Shown here: one piece after another, positions 12,282-25,334 of the stretch
Numbering within the stretch: the stretch's first letter is position 1
Layout: the number at the start of each line of letters is the position of its first letter
Assembly (NCBI GenBank): GCA_012295275.1
Contig: CM022672.1
Span: 33,415,716-33,479,715 of the forward strand
Length of the DNA stretch: 64,000 nucleotides
Reading direction: 5' to 3'
DNA from: Chrysomallon squamiferum
Taxonomy: Eukaryota; Mollusca; Gastropoda; Neomphalida; Peltospiridae
Position numbers and translations under genes: made by a program
The notes under the pieces: model-generated
Told to the model about the DNA's origin: nothing
The model's input: only the letters and a program-made list of their open reading frames with translations
Databases searched by the model: none

Positions 12282-12992
12282 GTTTTGACTGTCTGTGTGT
12301 TGTACGTGTTTGTTGCTGAGGGATATATATATATACACACACATAGATATAGATATATATTTTTTACTACTCACACACACATACATATATATAAATTACC
12401 TAAATTGTTAATAAAACGAGCCGATAACTTTTACGGATAATAAACAAATCAAACATTACTTTTTAGCGCCAATAAACAAATACAATCAATATTGGTTTCT
12501 TGCTTTTTTTTTAACAATAATAAACAAATGTAGATTCACTTTCTTTTATCCTCAGTAAACATATACAAACAGCACCTTTTAGTAAATGTTCAACCTTATC
12601 GTTTCTGCCCTTTTGAAAACAGGTAATATGAAATATATGTTACAGTCATCATTCTTCTCTGTGTCCTCTTTCCACCTGTCAGCCAGGTTTTTAATGTCAC
12701 ATTCATAAAATTCCCTAGTTTTAACTAGATACTTACTTAAAAAAGAAAAAATAACAGACAAAAGTTTCCTTACAAGCTGACATATATATAAATATTAATT
12801 AATTTACGAAGACAAAGAAGGTAAGCTATACTACTAATAACATACGTTTGTTGTAAACACACCTTGGTTTGAATGTCAGAGTACAGAAATGATTAACGTA
12901 CCTGTCATGTTGAATTTTGGCATGTCCATCAGACAGTAACAATCTGAAGTGTAAAGAAACGCAGAAAACGTTAGGACAGCGAAAACCAACAT
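11236..12992 (-). CDS. Beta-microseminoprotein-like secreted protein, type B gene 2 (3 exons, complete)
   Basis: Exons on the minus strand: 12992-12902 (donor GTACGT), 12111-11988 (acceptor TTGTAG, donor GTATGT), 11362-11236 (acceptor GTACACAG, stop TGA). All junctions have the same phases as type B genes 1 and 3; the product is 113 aa. Signal peptide MLVFAVLTFSAFLYTSD. Mature Cys at 20, 39, 58, 61, 63, 70, 71, 86, 93 and 107 fit the beta-MSP ten-Cys fold. An additional Cys at 18 (DCYC) is unique to this copy and would be unpaired if the signal peptide is cut before it. The N28-M-T30 sequon is retained although residues around it differ from the paralogues. Intron 1 holds a phase-compatible alternative terminal exon (12724-12579). 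The gene is divergent from the two plus-strand type C units that follow. Confidence 0.83.
12579..12724 (-). other. Candidate alternative terminal exon in intron 1 of type B gene 2
   Basis: After acceptor TATCTAG, 146 bp stay open in the phase delivered by exon 1 (phase 1) and end at TAA. The 47-48 residue tail reads VKTREFYECDIKNLADRW... with a second Cys in KNDDC. A 146-bp counterpart with the same phase, acceptor and stop exists in type B gene 3 (48194-48049); the copy in gene 1 is broken. If used, it would replace the cysteine-rich exons 2-3 by an unrelated charged tail. No clear AATAAA was found within 150 bp, which argues against use as a last exon. Confidence 0.35.
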
Positions 12993-13242
12993 GTTTGCTT
13001 CTCTCACTCGATGTTTTTATGACAGTCGAACTTACTGAACTTAGAAAAGATAAGAAAAACAACCATATGTTGTTTTCTTCCTTTTTATTTTTTAACCCTT
13101 GTGTATTGTGTTGTGTGTACGTGTGTGTACGTGTGTGTTAAGGAGAGACAGATAGAGACAGTCAGTGAGCGTTACAATGAAAGAAAGAACTTGAGAGAAA
13201 AAGATATAGAAAGACAGAGAGAAAGAGAAAGCTAGAGAGCTT

Positions 13243-13339
<97 letters not shown>

Positions 13340-13369
13340 AAACCTCATAAATAATGTTATATTTGTGTT
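12993..13369. repeat. 5' flank of type B gene 2 and (AG)n array
   Basis: The first about 80 bp are the 5' UTR/promoter side of the minus-strand gene, conserved with 48455-48540. Then TG-rich sequence and an (AG)n array at about 13241-13336, which marks the boundary with the first type C unit. Confidence 0.7.
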
Positions 13370-13788
13370 GTGATCGGGGTTTTGTTGTGTCCATATATAT
13401 CGGTGTCCGTGTGTATATGTGAGTGTGTGAGTACGTGTGTGTGTGTCTCTGTGTGTGTAAATCTGTTTGTGTGTAATATTGTCAAGTTTATGTATATACA
13501 CACACACACATACACAGAAACACACACACACACACACGCGCACACACACTCACATATACACACGAATACCAAGATAAGCGAAACGAATTCCTGAAAAAGC
13601 TCATTGTTTTGTTTGTTACTTTTCTTTTATCTTTTTATCTCAGATTTACGTTAAAACGATGTGCATTTCTGCCACATGACAGTTATTAAAAACGATTAGA
13701 AGCACATTATCAGATTTGGGTGAACCAATCAAAAACGCGTACACGGTGCCTCTTTTATTATTATTAGTTTTAGTAGTAGTAGTAGTAT

Positions 13789-13825
<37 letters not shown>

Positions 13826-14294
13826 CATTTTTAAAAAAAAATTTGCTTATGTGAAATTGCCTCTTTAGTCGGATCTATGTGCAAAAGTCACAAGCGACTG
13901 AGTCTACAGAATTACATTATTAGTAATAGTAGTAGGTAGTAGTAAGTGTAAAAGTTGTAGTAGTAGTAGTAATAACAATTATTAAAATAACAGAGATTTA
14001 ATTTGTTTTGTTTTTTTGCTTATTTGTTTATTTATTTATATATTTTTGTTATATTTAAATTTACTATTTCTTATAGTAAACTTACGACTTTAAATAACAC
14101 AGCTATCCACACTTCTTCAACCATTCTTCTTCCTTGCTGACATAGCAATATAAAAAAAATACCTCGCAATTAAATATAAATTTACATTACTCATAGCGAT
14201 TTTGGTTGTTGGCTGTATTTCGTAAATACAGATAACGTCATTTAAGCAGTAAGAACTGAAGTTAGTTGCAGAGGTACAACACTGAAGTAGTCAC

Positions 14295-14480
14295 ATGTTA
14301 GCTCCAGACATGTTTTGGGTAATATTTCTAGTATCTGTTATAATCAACCGTCTCAGTTTCTTAATTACACAGTCATCGGGTGCACAAAGTGGAGTCGTTG
14401 GCATTTTGGAAGCTAACACCTCTTATGCGCTTGGCCCCTTGGCACTGCCTTTCAGTGATGTTTCACCAAACCGTTTGTGA
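14295..14480 (+). CDS. Hypothetical small ORF with signal-peptide-like N-terminus (type C unit 1)
   Basis: 61 codons from ATG 14295 to TGA; an internal ATG at 14310 gives a more typical signal sequence (MFWVIFLVSVIINRLSFLIT). Preserved at the same place in the three other type C units. It could be exon 1 of a type C beta-MSP gene, but it has no Cys and no exon 2 was found. Only unit 2 has a GT donor after GGCATTTTGGAAG. The 3' half overlaps a dispersed repeat, so the full ORF may be fortuitous. Confidence 0.3.
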   Translation: MLAPDMFWVIFLVSVIINRLSFLITQSSGAQSGVVGILEANTSYALGPLALPFSDVSPNRL

Positions 14481-14925
14481 TAGACACTATGAATCTATGT
14501 TTGTTGCTGCTGCTGCTGCTGAATATGACGATGATGATAATGATGACGATGATGTTACAGTTTCAAAATGTCCATTTGTATCTATTGTATGTTTGTGGGT
14601 GTGTCTCTCTCTCTCCCTCTGGGAGGTTATGAGACATACATTACACTTACAGATGTACATTAACAGTTGTGCTATGATGTATGCATTTCTGACAGTATTA
14701 GTTTTAGTGATAATTGTAGTTACAGTAGAAGTAGTAACTGCATCAGCAGCATATTTAATAGTAATAGTAGAAGTACTAGTAGTAGTAGCAGAAGTACTAG
14801 TTACAGCAGTAGCAGTACTATAGTAACAGTAGTTGTAGTCATTGTGACAGTGGTTAGTAGTTGTCAACTCGTAATAGTAAAATAGTAATATAGAATAGAG
14901 CCACTGATATGTTTGACACACGCAG

Positions 14926-15070
14926 GTATGGTTCGAGTGTGGGAATGGGCCCAATCGATGTACCAGAGGGATGCGTTATCAAGAAACATGGTTGTGACAG
15001 TCTGATTGTGAAAACTGACAATGAGTTACAGAGGGATGTGTTATCAAGAAACATGGTTGTGACAGTCTGA
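14926..15070 (+). pseudogene. Type C beta-MSP terminal exon, frame-broken by 65-bp repeats (unit 1)
   Basis: After acceptor CACGCAG, the frame from TAT 14927 reads YGSSVGMGPIDVPEGC, VIKKHGC, then DSLIVKTDNEL. This is a clear beta-MSP last exon with Cys8 and Cys9. Instead of reaching the native end (NCYMGEYIHIVQWK, encoded at about 15222-15269), it enters a second copy of a 65-bp unit in a shifted frame and stops at TGA 15068-15070, losing Cys10. Exons 1-2 were not found upstream. It is scored as a pseudo-exon; a protein with an altered tail is the alternative. Confidence 0.7.
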
Positions 15071-15224
15071 TTGTGAAAACTGACAATGAGTTACAGAGAG
15101 ATGTGTTATCAAGAAACATGGTTCTGACAGTTTGATTGTGAAAACTGACAATGCGTTAGAGAGGAATGAGTTATCAAGAAACATGGTTGTGACAATTTTA
15201 TTGTGAAAACCGACAATGAGTTAC
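14965..15224 (+). repeat. Four 65-bp tandem units inside the type C terminal exon (unit 1)
   Basis: Units start at 14965, 15030, 15095 and 15160 and end at 15224, exactly 65 bp each. Each covers the codons GCVIKKHGCDSLIVKTDNEL. Since 65 is not a multiple of 3, each added unit shifts the frame; three added units (195 bp) restore it at the end, but stops lie between. Confidence 0.92.
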
Positions 15225-15523
15225 TGAACTGCTACATGGGAGAATACATTCACATTGTCCAGTGGAAGTAATACTACAGCATTAATGTTTGTAATTCACG
15301 GAATTAAATTCGTCAAGCCTTCGCAAAATATCCGTTTTCCGTCAGAAACTGTGCAGACTGAAATCTATCTAACTGTCTGTCTGATGGTCTAATCCGTCTG
15401 TCTTTACTTGTATCTCTGTGTCTGTTTATCTATCTCTCTGCCTGTCTGTGTGTCTAATTATGTTTGTATATTTGTATCTCTTTTATCGCAGTCTGTCTTG
15501 CTGTATAGATATATATATACACA

Positions 15524-15654
<131 letters not shown>

Positions 15655-16594
15655 ATCATAAATAATGTTATATTTTTGTTGTCATCGGGGTTTTGTTGTG
15701 TCCATATATATCGGTGTCCGTGTGTATATGTGAGTGTGTGAGTACGTGTGTGTGTGTCTCTGTGTGTGTAAATCTGTTTGTGTGTAATATTGTCAAGTTT
15801 ATGTATATACACACACACACATACACAGAAACACACACACACACACACACGCGCACACACACTCACATATACACACGAATACCAAGATAAGCGAAACGAA
15901 TTCCTGAAAAAGCTCATTGTTTTGTTTGTTACTTTTATTTTAACTTTTTATCTGAGATTTACGTTAAAACGATGTGAATTTCTGCCACATGACAGTTATT
16001 AAAAACGATTAGAAGCAGATTGTCAGATTTGTGTGAACCAATCAAAAACGCGTACACAGTGCCTCTTTTATTATTATTATTAGTAGTAGTAGTAGGAGTA
16101 GTATTAGTAGAAGTAGTAGTAGTAGTAGCATTTTTTTTAAAAATTTTGCTTATGTGAAATTGCCTCTTTAGTCGGATCTATGTGCAAAAGTCACAAGCGA
16201 CTGAGTCTACAGAATTACATTATTAGTAATAGTAATAGGTAGTAGTAGGTGTAAAAGTTGTAGTAGTAGTAATAACAATTATTAAAATAACAGAGATTTA
16301 ATTTGTTTTGTTTTTTTGCTTATTTGTTTATTTATTTATATATTTTTGTTCTATTTAAATTTACTATTTCTTATAGTAAACTTACGACTTTAAATAACAT
16401 AGCTATCCACACTTCTTCAACCACTCTTCTTCCTTGCTGACATGGCAATATAAAAAAAATACCTCGCAATAAAATATAAATTTACATTACTCATAGCGAT
16501 TTTGGTTGTTGGCTGTATTTCATAAATACAGATAACGTCATTTAAGCAGTAAGAACTGAAGTTAGTTGCAGTGGTACAACACTGAAGTAGTCAC

Positions 16595-16780
16595 ATGTTA
16601 GCTCCAGACATGTTTTGGGTAATATTTCTAGTATCTGTTATAATCAACCGTCTCAGTTTCTTAATTACACAGTCATCGGGTGCACAAAGTGGAGTCGTTG
16701 GCATTTTGGAAGGTAACACCTCTTATGCGCTTGGCCCTGAGGCATTGCTTTTCAGTGATGTTTCATCAAACCGTTTGTGA
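16595..16780 (+). CDS. Hypothetical small ORF with signal-peptide-like N-terminus (type C unit 2)
   Basis: Same 61-codon ORF as in unit 1. Only this copy has a GT (GGAAG|GTAACA) after the ILE codons, which would give a phase-1 donor as in true beta-MSP first exons. No Cys; no exon 2 seen. Confidence 0.3.
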   Translation: MLAPDMFWVIFLVSVIINRLSFLITQSSGAQSGVVGILEGNTSYALGPEALLFSDVSSNRL

Positions 16781-17207
16781 TAGACACTATGAATCTATTT
16801 TTGTTGCTGCTGCTGCTGCTGAATATGACGATGATGTTACAGTTTCAAAATGTCCATTTGTATCTATTGTATGTTTGTGGGTGTGTGTGTCTCTCTCTCT
16901 CTGGGAGGTTATGAGACATACATTACACTTACAGATGTACATTAACAGTTGTGCTATGATGTATGCATTTCTGACAGTATTAGTTTTAGTGATAATTGTA
17001 GTTACAGTAGAAGTAGTAGCTGCATTAGCAGCATATTTAATAGTAATAGTAGAAGTACTAGTATTAGTAGCAGAAGTACTAGTTACAGCAGTAGCAGTAC
17101 TATAGTAACAGTAGTTGTAGTCATTGTGACAGTGGTTAGTAGTTGTCAACTCGTAATAGTAAAATAGTAATATAGAATAGAGCCACTGATATGTTTGACA
17201 CACGCAG

Positions 17208-17340
17208 GTATGGTTCGAGTGTGGGAATGGTACCAGAGGGATGCGTTATCAAGAAACATGGTTGTGACAGTCTGATTGTGAAAACTGACAATGAGTTACA
17301 GAGGGATGTGTTATCAAGAAACATGGTTGTGACAGTCTGA
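17208..17340 (+). pseudogene. Type C beta-MSP terminal exon, frame-broken (unit 2)
   Basis: Same exon as at 14926 with a 12-bp in-frame deletion (PID and one neighbour lost before VPEGC). Cys8 and Cys9 are present; stop TGA at 17338-17340 in the second 65-bp unit; Cys10 and the native tail lie out of reach downstream (about 17492-17541). Confidence 0.7.
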
Positions 17341-17494
17341 TTGTGAAAACTGACAATGAGTTACAGAGGGATGTGTTATCAAGAAACATGGTTGTGACAG
17401 TTTGATTGTGAAAACTGACAATGAATTACAGAGAGATGTGTTATCAAGAAACATGGTTGTGACAATTTGATTGTGAAAACTGACAATGAGTTAC
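17235..17494 (+). repeat. Four 65-bp tandem units (type C unit 2)
   Basis: Units start at 17235, 17300, 17365 and 17430; the native 3' end begins at 17495. The unit number is the same as in the three other loci. Confidence 0.92.
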
Positions 17495-17797
17495 TGAACT
17501 GCTACACGGGAGAATACATTCACATTGTCCAGTGGAAGTAACACTACAGCATTAATGTTTGTAATTCACGGAATTAAATTCGTCAAGCCTTCGCAAAATA
17601 TTCGTTTTCCGTCAGAAACTGTGCAGACTGAAATCTATCTAACTGTCTGTCTGATGGTCTAATCCGTCTGTCTTTACTTGTATCTCTGTGTCTGTTTATC
17701 TATCTCTCTGCCTGTCTGTGTGTCTAATTCTGTTTGTATATTTGTATCTCTCTTTATCGCAGTCTGTCTGTCTGTATATATATATATATATACATAC

Positions 17798-17896
<99 letters not shown>

Positions 17897-17898
17897 TA

Positions 17899-17945
<47 letters not shown>

Positions 17946-17982
17946 TTTGTTACAAACCAAAATTATAAAAATTATGGATAAC

Positions 17983-18182
17983 NNNNNNNNNNNNNNNNNN
18001 NNNNNNNNNNNNNNNNNNNNNNNNNNNNNNNNNNNNNNNNNNNNNNNNNNNNNNNNNNNNNNNNNNNNNNNNNNNNNNNNNNNNNNNNNNNNNNNNNNNN
18101 NNNNNNNNNNNNNNNNNNNNNNNNNNNNNNNNNNNNNNNNNNNNNNNNNNNNNNNNNNNNNNNNNNNNNNNNNNNNNNNNNN
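17983..18182. other. Assembly gap, 200 N
   Basis: Exactly 200 N, the same size as the gap at 60646, so a placeholder of unknown true length. The left side is type C repeat; the right side starts inside a sacsin-like exon. At least the first two thirds of that gene must be in the gap or placed elsewhere. Confidence 0.98.
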
Positions 18183-21100
18183 CTTGCTGTGAAGAGGTCG
18201 AAAACATCAAAGCAAGTAACCTGGGTTTCTGTTTTTAATGACCATGGGTTTCCAGGATATTTCAATAACCTTGAATCATTTTATGACCATAAAGATAATA
18301 AACCGGATTATTTGCAGATTCAAACTACTTCACGTAAGTTCGCATTTACCAGATTCTCTGGCACCACAGTTCGAACTATCTTCAGTCAGAAACAAACTGA
18401 TCAGAAGAGAAAGCACATATCAAGTACTAAAGCACTGAAACTTGCTGAGATACTGAAAACTCTTGGTATGAAAATCATTGAAGGTCCGCTCTGGATATTT
18501 AAAAATTTTGTAAGTGCTGGCTTTGGTGAGCAAGTGCAGTGTGTGAAACCAGAAAATGTCATAACATTTCTGAAATCATGTAATACAGGAGGGATGAGAG
18601 ATAAATGTTTAATAGGAAAGTTACCAGAAAAAGTCGAAAAAACTCCATTTGTTGATAAAGCAACAGTAAAACTGGTTATAAAATTCTGCATGAAAGATGA
18701 TAATATCGAAATTGATGGACTCCCTCTGTGTTTGAATAATGCAAACGAGCTTAGCATTTTCAGCAGAGAAAATATAATTTTTCTAACAATGTTTACAGAT
18801 CTCATTAAAGGTTCACCAGATAGGTGTTTGCACAAGGATATTGTCAGTTTATTTTCAAAGTGCAAAGAAAGTCTGGTTTTGAAAAGTTTGGACATCAGTG
18901 ATTTATCTTTGCTGCTGAAAGACACAGTGGACGAAACTGTGTTTAAACAAGGCAAAGCTGTGGACTGGGATAGCACTAATCATCCAACAGAAGAGTGGAT
19001 TCGAAGTTTATGGAAGTTTCTTTCTAGTGAACTAGAAAAAGAATTCTCTGAGAAACAGTTGTCGATTTCCAGCTTTGGTGAAATAAGCGAATGGAGCCTA
19101 TTGCCTGTCAGAGTAATTCGAGAAGATAAGAATCAGACAAAAGTAATACAAGATCAGCTGCATCCCATAGGTAAAGCTGGAGATGTCATAAATCTCTCGT
19201 TTCAAACAAATTATAATTTGGTGGAAGCATTCAAAACGGTGGGATTGTCATTTTACAACTGCAGTGCATTTCAATCAGACAGAGATGTAAGAGAATTTGC
19301 AGCGTTCATTACAGCAGATCCAAAGAACCCACTCTCTGTTCTTCAGGCACTTTCTTATCACCATTATAAACAAAATCCAACAGCAGAAGTAGGCTGCACT
19401 TTGCTGGAATATTTTCGTAACAATTTGAGACTGCTACCCTCTGACACAGACTGGATTATCAGAATGCTGAAAAGCTTACCACTTTTTGTTACAGTATTAT
19501 CTACGACCAAGCCACTGATAAACTGTGATCCAGTGTTTGTGATAAATGAATATCCCAAAATACCTGCAGACGGATTAGAAATCTGGTCTCATGAAATTTG
19601 CAAAACTATTTTTAAATCAGAATATTCATTAAAAGATTTGTATAAATTTATGGACATTACTGTTCATTCTACATCCGGATTTTATAGTAATTTCATTTTA
19701 CCAAAGTTTCAAATTTTGCAAAACGAAGCAAGAGCTATTCACTTAAGATATATAAAAAATAATCTACTGAAAAAAGGATTTGGTTCTGAATGGCGTTCTG
19801 ATCAAGAAATTTTAGTGCAAGCATTGAAAAGCTTGCCCTTCATAGAGAGGCTAGATGGTACATTTTGCAGAGCATGTGAATTTTACAGCAAAAAAGTTGA
19901 TGTATTTTGTGTGATGTGTCCAGACAATACATTACCTCCAGCACCATATAATGATGATAAGTGGTATGACTTTCTCCTGTTGGCTGGTATGAAGGACGAA
20001 GTTACTGTTGAAGATTTTGTCAAGTTTGCTTTTGAAATCCAGACACTGAGCTGTGAAGGAATAACAGATAAAATTGTACATATGTCCAACACTCTTACTG
20101 AACATTTGTTTAGCAGACCCAATCTGTTAGGAGAAAACCTCCTTCCTAAAATTAAGAACATTAAGTTTCTGTTACCATTTAGTGTCAAACATAAACATGG
20201 GGACATACTGGCTAACATCCATTCTCAAGTAGAAAGTGGATCAAAGTTAATTGCTTTTAATGGATCTGTTTCTTCTGAAAATTGTTATTTGGTTTGGACA
20301 AGTTGCTATATCTGCCCTAAAGTTCCACGCATTTCTGATAATATTCTCTCAGAGCTTGGTGTTAAGCTTACTCCAGATAAACAAAGTGTCATTTCCCATC
20401 TCCAAAATATTTCATATTCTTTATTGAAAATGAAAGAATCAGAGATGAAGAATATAAAAAAGTTTTTGGAAGAAATAATGGAAACGATTTATGAGTTCTT
20501 AGAAAAAAATAGTATTACTGAACAAGACAAAAACAACCTGGCAGATTACTCAGTTATATATCTCAATGACATGGGACGTATGGTTAAAGCAAGAGATATC
20601 GTCATTGAGCTTGCAGAAAAAGATGCCATTCCAGGCTATATATTTCAGTTACCTAACCGCTTCAGTAAATATTGTTCTCTGTTTGAAAAACTTGGTGCTA
20701 GCAAGATTATTACTGCTAATCGTTGCGCAGATGTTTTGAGACAAAAGCATTTGGAAACTGGTGGTGGTAAATTAAATCCCAATGACTGGAAGGTGGTACA
20801 AAAGGCAGTAGAGATGCTTTTCAGGTGTTTGTCAGAGAAGCATTACTCAAAAGAACTTTCTTGTTCCACCTTATTTCTTCCAAGTTCACTCGAAACACTT
20901 ATTTTATCCAACAAATTAGTCTTTTCAGATAACCCGGCTTTACAGACCGATGTTATGCCCCTAAATTTTACATACTTTATTGGATTTCATCAGCTTCAGA
21001 TCGAAGAGTTCAATGTTATTGATATGATAAATAAACTTCCAGAACAGCATAGACCAATGAACTTATCTTCCATAGTTCAGGATCATGTTACGTTTGAATG

Positions 21101-23124
21101 TCAGAGAAAAGCTTTCAGGGGTCCAAATGCATCTGCATATTTAGCGCATATTTACTCACCGTATTTTATAACAGGTGTGATTCGACTTATAAATCATCAA
21201 CAAGCTGACAAGCCTTTGGAAAAAGAAACAGTGAAGTCAGTTGAGTTTAAATTTTCTAACATGAATATTCTTGAAGTAAATAACTTGCAGACAAATTTGA
21301 TTTATGCCAATGAACCTGTTCAAGGGAGTCAGAGGGAACGAAAATGTTTCATTGAGTTTTCATCTGAAAATAAAGATCAGGTTACTATGTATATAGATGA
21401 ACAAACCTGTCAAAGCAAGAAAGAAATATTTTTCAAGATAGCAGAAAAACTTGATTTCATGGTAGGTGGACGGATTGGTAGAAAAATAATTCATTTACCT
21501 GAAATGCTTCAAATGAAAGTGGAAGATATTTGTTTCTATCTTGATGAAAAAAGAATAAAATCTTTCAGTTATACTCCTCAAGTAAACAAATCTCTGTTTC
21601 CACAATCTGGAGAGTTAATTCCCGAAGAATTTCACTGGATGCTCAACAATAACTTTGAAAATTTAGATGAAAATGAATATGTGGGAATAGAAATCCATGA
21701 TCCAGCTATCAGTGAAGCATGTGCTGCAGAATATTTGGAAAATGATTCAACTGATGCAGTATATATTTATGCAATTGTTAAGTCAATTGAAGAACAGGGT
21801 GCATCCCCCTGTTTGACTAAATATAAAGTGGAAGTGGAACCTGGAAGAGTTGAAGAAATAAATGCTACAAGACTATATACATTTTGGAGAAAAGTTGACC
21901 AGGAGCTTGTTGAGTCTGATGTAGAGCCTTCTACTCCTGATTTATGTGACATTCAGAAAGAAATTCGGAAGACACTGAAAGAAGCTTGGCGTAGTTTAGA
22001 TACATATGATCGTAAAAGAGTGGTAAAGAGACTTTACCTGAAATGGCATCCAGACAAGAATCCACCAGAGAGACAAGGTATCTGCACCAAAGTGTGTCAG
22101 TACATTCAAAACTGTGTTGCAAAATTAGACAGAGGTGAAGACATAAGTGATATTACAGATGGAACGTTTTCATGGGAACCTCCATTTTACCAGTCATCAT
22201 TTTTCGCTAACATGGACAGAAGATCCAGGTCACAAAGGGACTATTATTATAATTACCAACAGCAATCAAGAAATTCCTCATCCTCGACATATTCTGCTTT
22301 CAGTTTCCATTCAGCCACAAGAGAAAATGCCTACCCACATAAACCAGAAGCAAGAAGATGGCTGCGTCAAGCAAACATTGATCTGGAAATGGCAAACAAA
22401 GCACTTTCAAATCCAGAATATGATGCTTTCAACTGGATCTGCTTCAAATCTCACCAGGTAAGTTAAATGTGTTTGAAAGTAACAGACATATTCTGCCTTT
22501 TTTTAATAGTATTTTTTTTAATTGTAAATGTTTAATTTTCTACATATTTTAGTAACAGTGGAATTAAAAAAAGAAACTATTTTGACTAGGTCATTGTTTA
22601 TACAATTTAGAGTTAGTGTTTTATAATGTAGTAAATAAGATCATAGTACAAAAAAAAAAAAAAAAAAAAAAGAACACAAACGACAACAAACACTAAATAA
22701 AACAAAGGTAAAAATATCAGATCAAGATAAACAGAAGAGAAAGATATGTTATGAAACGAGATGCATGTATGTATGTATGTATGTATGTATGTATGTATGT
22801 ATGTATGTATGTTTTTTCCTTTTTTATTAGGCTGCTGAAAAGGCTTTGAAAGCCATGCTTTATAATCAGGATGCTCGTAAGGCTGACCAAGTGCGAACTC
22901 ATGATCTTCAATCCATCACCAGTTACTTACAATCTGAGACTCGGATGAATCTGTCGGATCTTGTGAACAGGCTCGAAGATCTTGTTTATAGTTACAATCG
23001 TATGAGATATCCAGATCGTTTGGCATACCCTCAGATTCCTTCTGATGTGTACAGCAAAGAGACTGCTAAAAGTATATATGATCTTGCAAGTGCTATTTTG
23101 AATTATGTAAAATGTCATGTGTAA
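18183..23124 (+). CDS. SACS-like: Sacsin-like co-chaperone, C-terminal third (5' truncated by gap)
   Basis: Two coding exons: 18183-22457 (open into the gap, donor GTAAGT) and 22831-23124 (acceptor TTTATTAG, stop TAA), 1522 residues in all. Residues 1 to about 1240 resemble the sacsin repeat region (e.g. TWVSVFNDHGFPGYFNNLES at 13-32). A J domain follows at about 1255-1310 with the diagnostic HPDK at 1289-1292, after KRLYLKW. Then a Ser/Tyr/Gln-rich linker and a HEPN domain from about 1388 to the end (ARRWLRQANIDLEMANKAL..., FKSHQAAEKALKAML), split by the single intron. Order SRR-J-HEPN at the extreme C-terminus and a giant exon are hallmarks of sacsin (human protein 4579 aa), a large chaperone-linked protein of proteostasis and cytoskeleton. 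About two thirds of the expected protein is missing. No internal stop or frameshift. A sacsin-like paralogue rather than the orthologue is possible. Confidence 0.9.
22628..22830 (+). other. Poly(A) and (ATGT)n tracts in the sacsin-like intron
   Basis: The 373-bp intron (22458-22830) splits the HEPN domain. It contains an A-run at about 22650-22670 and an ATGT array at about 22763-22811, close to the acceptor. Confidence 0.85.

Positions 23125-25334
<2,210 letters not shown>

Noticed and set aside
14965-15224. 65-bp direct repeats resembling a CRISPR array
   Set aside because: Units are contiguous and identical along their whole length, with no unique spacers, and lie in a eukaryotic coding exon.
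18401-18976. 191-codon minus-strand ORF opposite the sacsin-like exon
   Set aside because: Antisense shadow of a strongly supported coding exon; no recognisable homology.
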